Origin: an alpha proteobacterium BAL199
GTDB taxonomy: Bacteria > Pseudomonadota > Alphaproteobacteria > Thalassobaculales > Thalassobaculaceae
Assembly: GCA_000171835.1 (NCBI GenBank)
Contig: ABHC01000026.1
Location: 18,799-82,798 of the forward strand
Direction of reading: 5' to 3'
DNA: 64,000 bases
In this document: piece after piece, positions 62,432-64,000 of the stretch
Numbering within the stretch: the first letter of the stretch is position 1
Layout of the letters: each line of letters begins with the position of its first letter
Made by a program: the position numbers and the translations under genes
Notes under the pieces: model-generated
What the model was told of the DNA's origin: nothing
The model's input: only the letters and a program-made list of their open reading frames with translations
Databases searched by the model: none

Positions 62432-62537
62432 TCAGAAACCAACCTCCAAATGTTCTTCGACAAAGGCAGCGCTATACGCCACTGCGTTTGCTTTCTCGAT
62501 ATCTTTGTAACTCGCAAAACGCGAAATGGAGAGACCA

Positions 62538-62831
62538 ATGATCTGTGTAGTAGCCAAGTTTGTATGCAACGAAGGAAAAATCGGCGAGTTGATGGACATA
62601 CTGCGTTCATCTGACGGCCTTGAAGTTACCCGCGCTTATAAAGGGTGCAAATTAATTGAGGCTTCAAGCTCCGAAGACGGCAAAACACTTTACCTATATG
62701 AGCGGTGGGATACCAAAGAAGATCATCAAGCATATCTCAAGTATCGAGGCGACACGGGTCTATTGGAGGCTCTTGGCCCGATTTTGGCTGAACCACTTGA
62801 TCTGACTTACTCAAACTTCGAAGAAGTTTGA
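62538..62831 (+). CDS. Antibiotic biosynthesis monooxygenase (ABM)-domain protein
   Basis: ATG 62538 is chosen because GGAG lies 6 nt upstream (an in-frame ATG at 62526 overlaps that site). About 97 residues: MICVVAKFVCNEGKIGELMD, YKGCKLIEASSSEDGKTLYL, YERWDTKEDHQAYLKYRGDT. This is the ferredoxin-like ABM fold with the conserved W and H of the YgiN/quinol monooxygenase type. Small cofactor-free oxygenase or heme-binding relative; substrate unknown. Confidence 0.85.
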   Translation: MICVVAKFVCNEGKIGELMDILRSSDGLEVTRAYKGCKLIEASSSEDGKTLYLYERWDTKEDHQAYLKYRGDTGLLEALGPILAEPLDLTYSNFEEV

Positions 62832-62872
62832 GCCTTGAATCCACTACTGCTTCTCCGATCCGAAGTGAGCTG

Positions 62873-62918
62873 CGTGTAGGGCAGCCCGTTTTCTGCTCTG
62901 TCGCGTTGTCTACACGCC
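62873..62918. promoter_or_regulatory. Long hairpin between ABM and cupin genes
   Basis: GCGTGTAG (62873-62880) and CTACACGC (62911-62918) are perfect inverted arms. An inner GCAG/CTGC pair could extend the structure. It lies 15 bp before the cupin gene; terminator or leader element cannot be distinguished. Confidence 0.35.
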
Positions 62919-62932
62919 AAAACTGAATACAG

Positions 62933-63301
62933 ATGAAAAGGATATCAAAAGTGCCAATAGAAGTGAAAAATTTTGCGTCGCAAGCCGATGAAGCCAAGGA
63001 CATGCCAAATGCACGTATGGAAGCTGTAAACGTTCTGGGTCAGCGCGTGATAAAGTTGACGTTAGCGCCGGATTGGAAATGGTCAAAGGACATCAAACCA
63101 CTTGTGGGCACCCATAGCTGCCAAGCGACGCACACTGGTATCATTGTTGAAGGCACCATTCATTGTGTCTGCGACGACGGTTCCGAAGCGACCTACACCG
63201 CAGGTGATGCATACGCGATTTCACCCAATCATGATGCTTGGTGTGTCGGCAAAGAGCGCGCGGTTGTGTATGAGTTCGCTGGCATGTGGGGAGAACAATA
63301 A
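62933..63301 (+). CDS. Cupin-domain protein
   Basis: 122 residues from ATG 62933 (a GTG at 62951 after AAAAGGA is an alternative). Single small cupin barrel: VGTHSCQATHTGIIVEGTIH, CVCDDGSEATYTAGDAYAIS, PNHDAWCVGKERAVVYEFAG. The metal-site pattern is partial (H-x(3,4)-H and N-H), so binding is uncertain. The stop overlaps the start of the next gene (TAATG), indicating translational coupling. Confidence 0.8.
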   Translation: MKRISKVPIEVKNFASQADEAKDMPNARMEAVNVLGQRVIKLTLAPDWKWSKDIKPLVGTHSCQATHTGIIVEGTIHCVCDDGSEATYTAGDAYAISPNHDAWCVGKERAVVYEFAGMWGEQ

Positions 63302-63555
63302 TGTTATTTATGGTTAAGCTCACGCATGATTATTCAACATGCCAAGCCCATCATCCCAAAAAATTCCCGTTATTCAGGGATACATTAGCAAGCGTCGGCG
63401 ATCACGGGATCAAGGTGCACGGTCACTATTCCAATCGTCTAGAACATACGGCTTTCATGGTATTAGAAGCCGATAACTTTGAGCAGCTTGATGCCGCATT
63501 CGATCCAATCCTTGAAATGGGAAATTTTGAGGTCACTCCGATTGTAAAAAAATAG
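63301..63555 (+). CDS. Small conserved-type protein, unknown
   Basis: 84 residues: MLFMVKLTHDYSTCQAHHPK ... SNRLEHTAFMVLEADNFEQL and DAAFDPILEMGNFEVTPIVK. The beta-alpha-beta layout with MLFMV...H at the start resembles small dimeric alpha/beta-barrel proteins (DUF3303-like). GGGGAG upstream and a one-base overlap with the cupin stop. Function unknown. Confidence 0.65.
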   Translation: MLFMVKLTHDYSTCQAHHPKKFPLFRDTLASVGDHGIKVHGHYSNRLEHTAFMVLEADNFEQLDAAFDPILEMGNFEVTPIVKK

Positions 63556-63567
63556 CCTTCGAATGTG

Positions 63568-63604
63568 CCAACCACTTTGACAATCATACTGGACCAAGTT
63601 TCAT
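63568..63604. repeat. Repeated motif, copy 2 (CCAACCACTTT-17-AAGTTTCAT)
   Basis: Identical outer blocks and identical 17-base spacing to copy 1 at 62395. It ends 52 bp before the gene at 63656. Confidence 0.5.
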
Positions 63605-63655
63605 CGTGACGCTGACGTTATGCGTAGTGGTGATGAAAACAAAAGGGGAATAAAA

Positions 63656-63934
63656 ATGCCAAGAAAGATATCGATTGTACGCTTCAAGCCCAAGCCTGAA
63701 TGTTTTGATGAATTCTTGCAAAACATCCAAGACTGGCATGCCCAAGTTTTCTCGGATGGTGACCACCGTTTAATGCGGACTGATGAGGAAGTCGTTGCCA
63801 TTGTCGTCAGGGAAAGTGAGCAGCTTCAAGAAAATATCAAACGTGGGGTAAACTGGCTAGATAGCCAGCGACCACTCTTACAAGAATATAATGAAGTTGA
63901 CCGACACACGCTGCCCATGACAGTGATCTCGTAG
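63656..63934 (+). CDS. Small hypothetical protein
   Basis: 92 residues from ATG 63656 (AGGGGAAT upstream; the frame is open further 5' without a better start): MPRKISIVRFKPKPECFDEF, LQNIQDWHAQVFSDGDHRLM, RTDEEVVAIVVRESEQLQEN. The KISIVRFKPK...F..F opening is like ABM/dimeric alpha-beta barrel proteins, in keeping with its neighbours, but the match is loose. Confidence 0.6.
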   Translation: MPRKISIVRFKPKPECFDEFLQNIQDWHAQVFSDGDHRLMRTDEEVVAIVVRESEQLQENIKRGVNWLDSQRPLLQEYNEVDRHTLPMTVIS

Positions 63935-64000
63935 TTTGAGATTTGAGGCTGAACCTATTCAACTGGCTGGCGCAAAACATTCAATGTGCCAACAGCAAAG

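Noticed and set aside
61698..63934. Run of small genes considered as integron gene cassettes
   Set aside because: Two genes are coupled by a one-base overlap and another gap is only 24 bp, leaving no room for attC sites; no GTTRRRY/RYYYAAC pairs were seen.
1..64000. tRNA, rRNA, riboswitch or origin sequences
   Set aside because: No cloverleaf with a CCA-type 3' end, rRNA-like stretch, DnaA-box cluster or known riboswitch core was recognised by eye; a covariance-model search would be decisive.

Overview
The window looks like a GC-rich alphaproteobacterial chromosome, probably a marine or host-associated Rhodospirillales-type organism. The grounds are the protein types: class GN sortase with its vault-like target, DctP/Q/M TRAP transporter, phytanoyl-CoA dioxygenase, DUF3489 with a ParB-methylase, and a cysteine-dioxygenase-like cupin. 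It is heavily colonised by insertion sequences: members or relics of IS1380 (4), IS630 (3 near-identical copies plus one foreign fragment), IS256 (2), IS1595 (2), IS21, IS66, IS6, ISL3 and IS5. Most genes next to an IS are truncated or split. No rRNA, tRNA or CRISPR array was recognised.

Layout. 1-7.7 kb: chromosomal genes (LysE exporter, secreted Tudor-like protein, O-methyltransferase, TPR protein, MetE-like methyltransferase, GntR regulator). 7.7-15.0 kb: an island with a small HTH gene split by IS256, followed by a tight vWA / PP2C phosphatase / protein kinase operon. 15.0-19.7 kb: a graveyard of IS630, IS21, recombinase and IS66 pieces, plus a duplicated 0.48-kb segment. 19.9-25.0 kb: lower-GC genes (metallophosphoesterase, lipoprotein, class GN sortase with its VIT/vWA substrate). 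25.1-27.7 kb: IS1380 and two prophage fragments. 27.7-43.2 kb: an IS-free chromosomal block (PepF, Fe-S scaffold and SufE, enolase-superfamily enzyme, GntR/UTRA regulator, GMC oxidoreductase, PhyH, TRAP transporter, D-threonine-aldolase-like enzyme, LemA, two DUF3137 proteins), truncated inside a gene at both ends. 43.2-47.5 kb: prophage remnants, including a DUF4815 tail gene carrying an internal inversion of about 1 kb, and a DUF3489 / ParB-methylase pair. 47.5-61.7 kb: IS-dominated, with a TopB fragment, a cupin enzyme, an EamA transporter split by IS630, and an unidentified gene split or cut by four IS. 61.7-64 kb: lower-GC small enzymes (GFA, ABM monooxygenase, cupin, two unknowns).

How genes work together. 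The 31-39 kb cluster reads as a TRAP-fed catabolic locus under a HutC-type regulator. The sortase and its target form a known two-gene surface system. The most interesting functional unit is the HTH-vWA-PP2C-kinase module at 9.9-15 kb. It resembles TerY-P type phosphorylation triads, but its kinase carries an OB-fold-like segment and a CFI-box C-terminus. Several IS insertions can be undone on paper, because target duplications and reading frames rejoin exactly. This shows which genes were recently broken.
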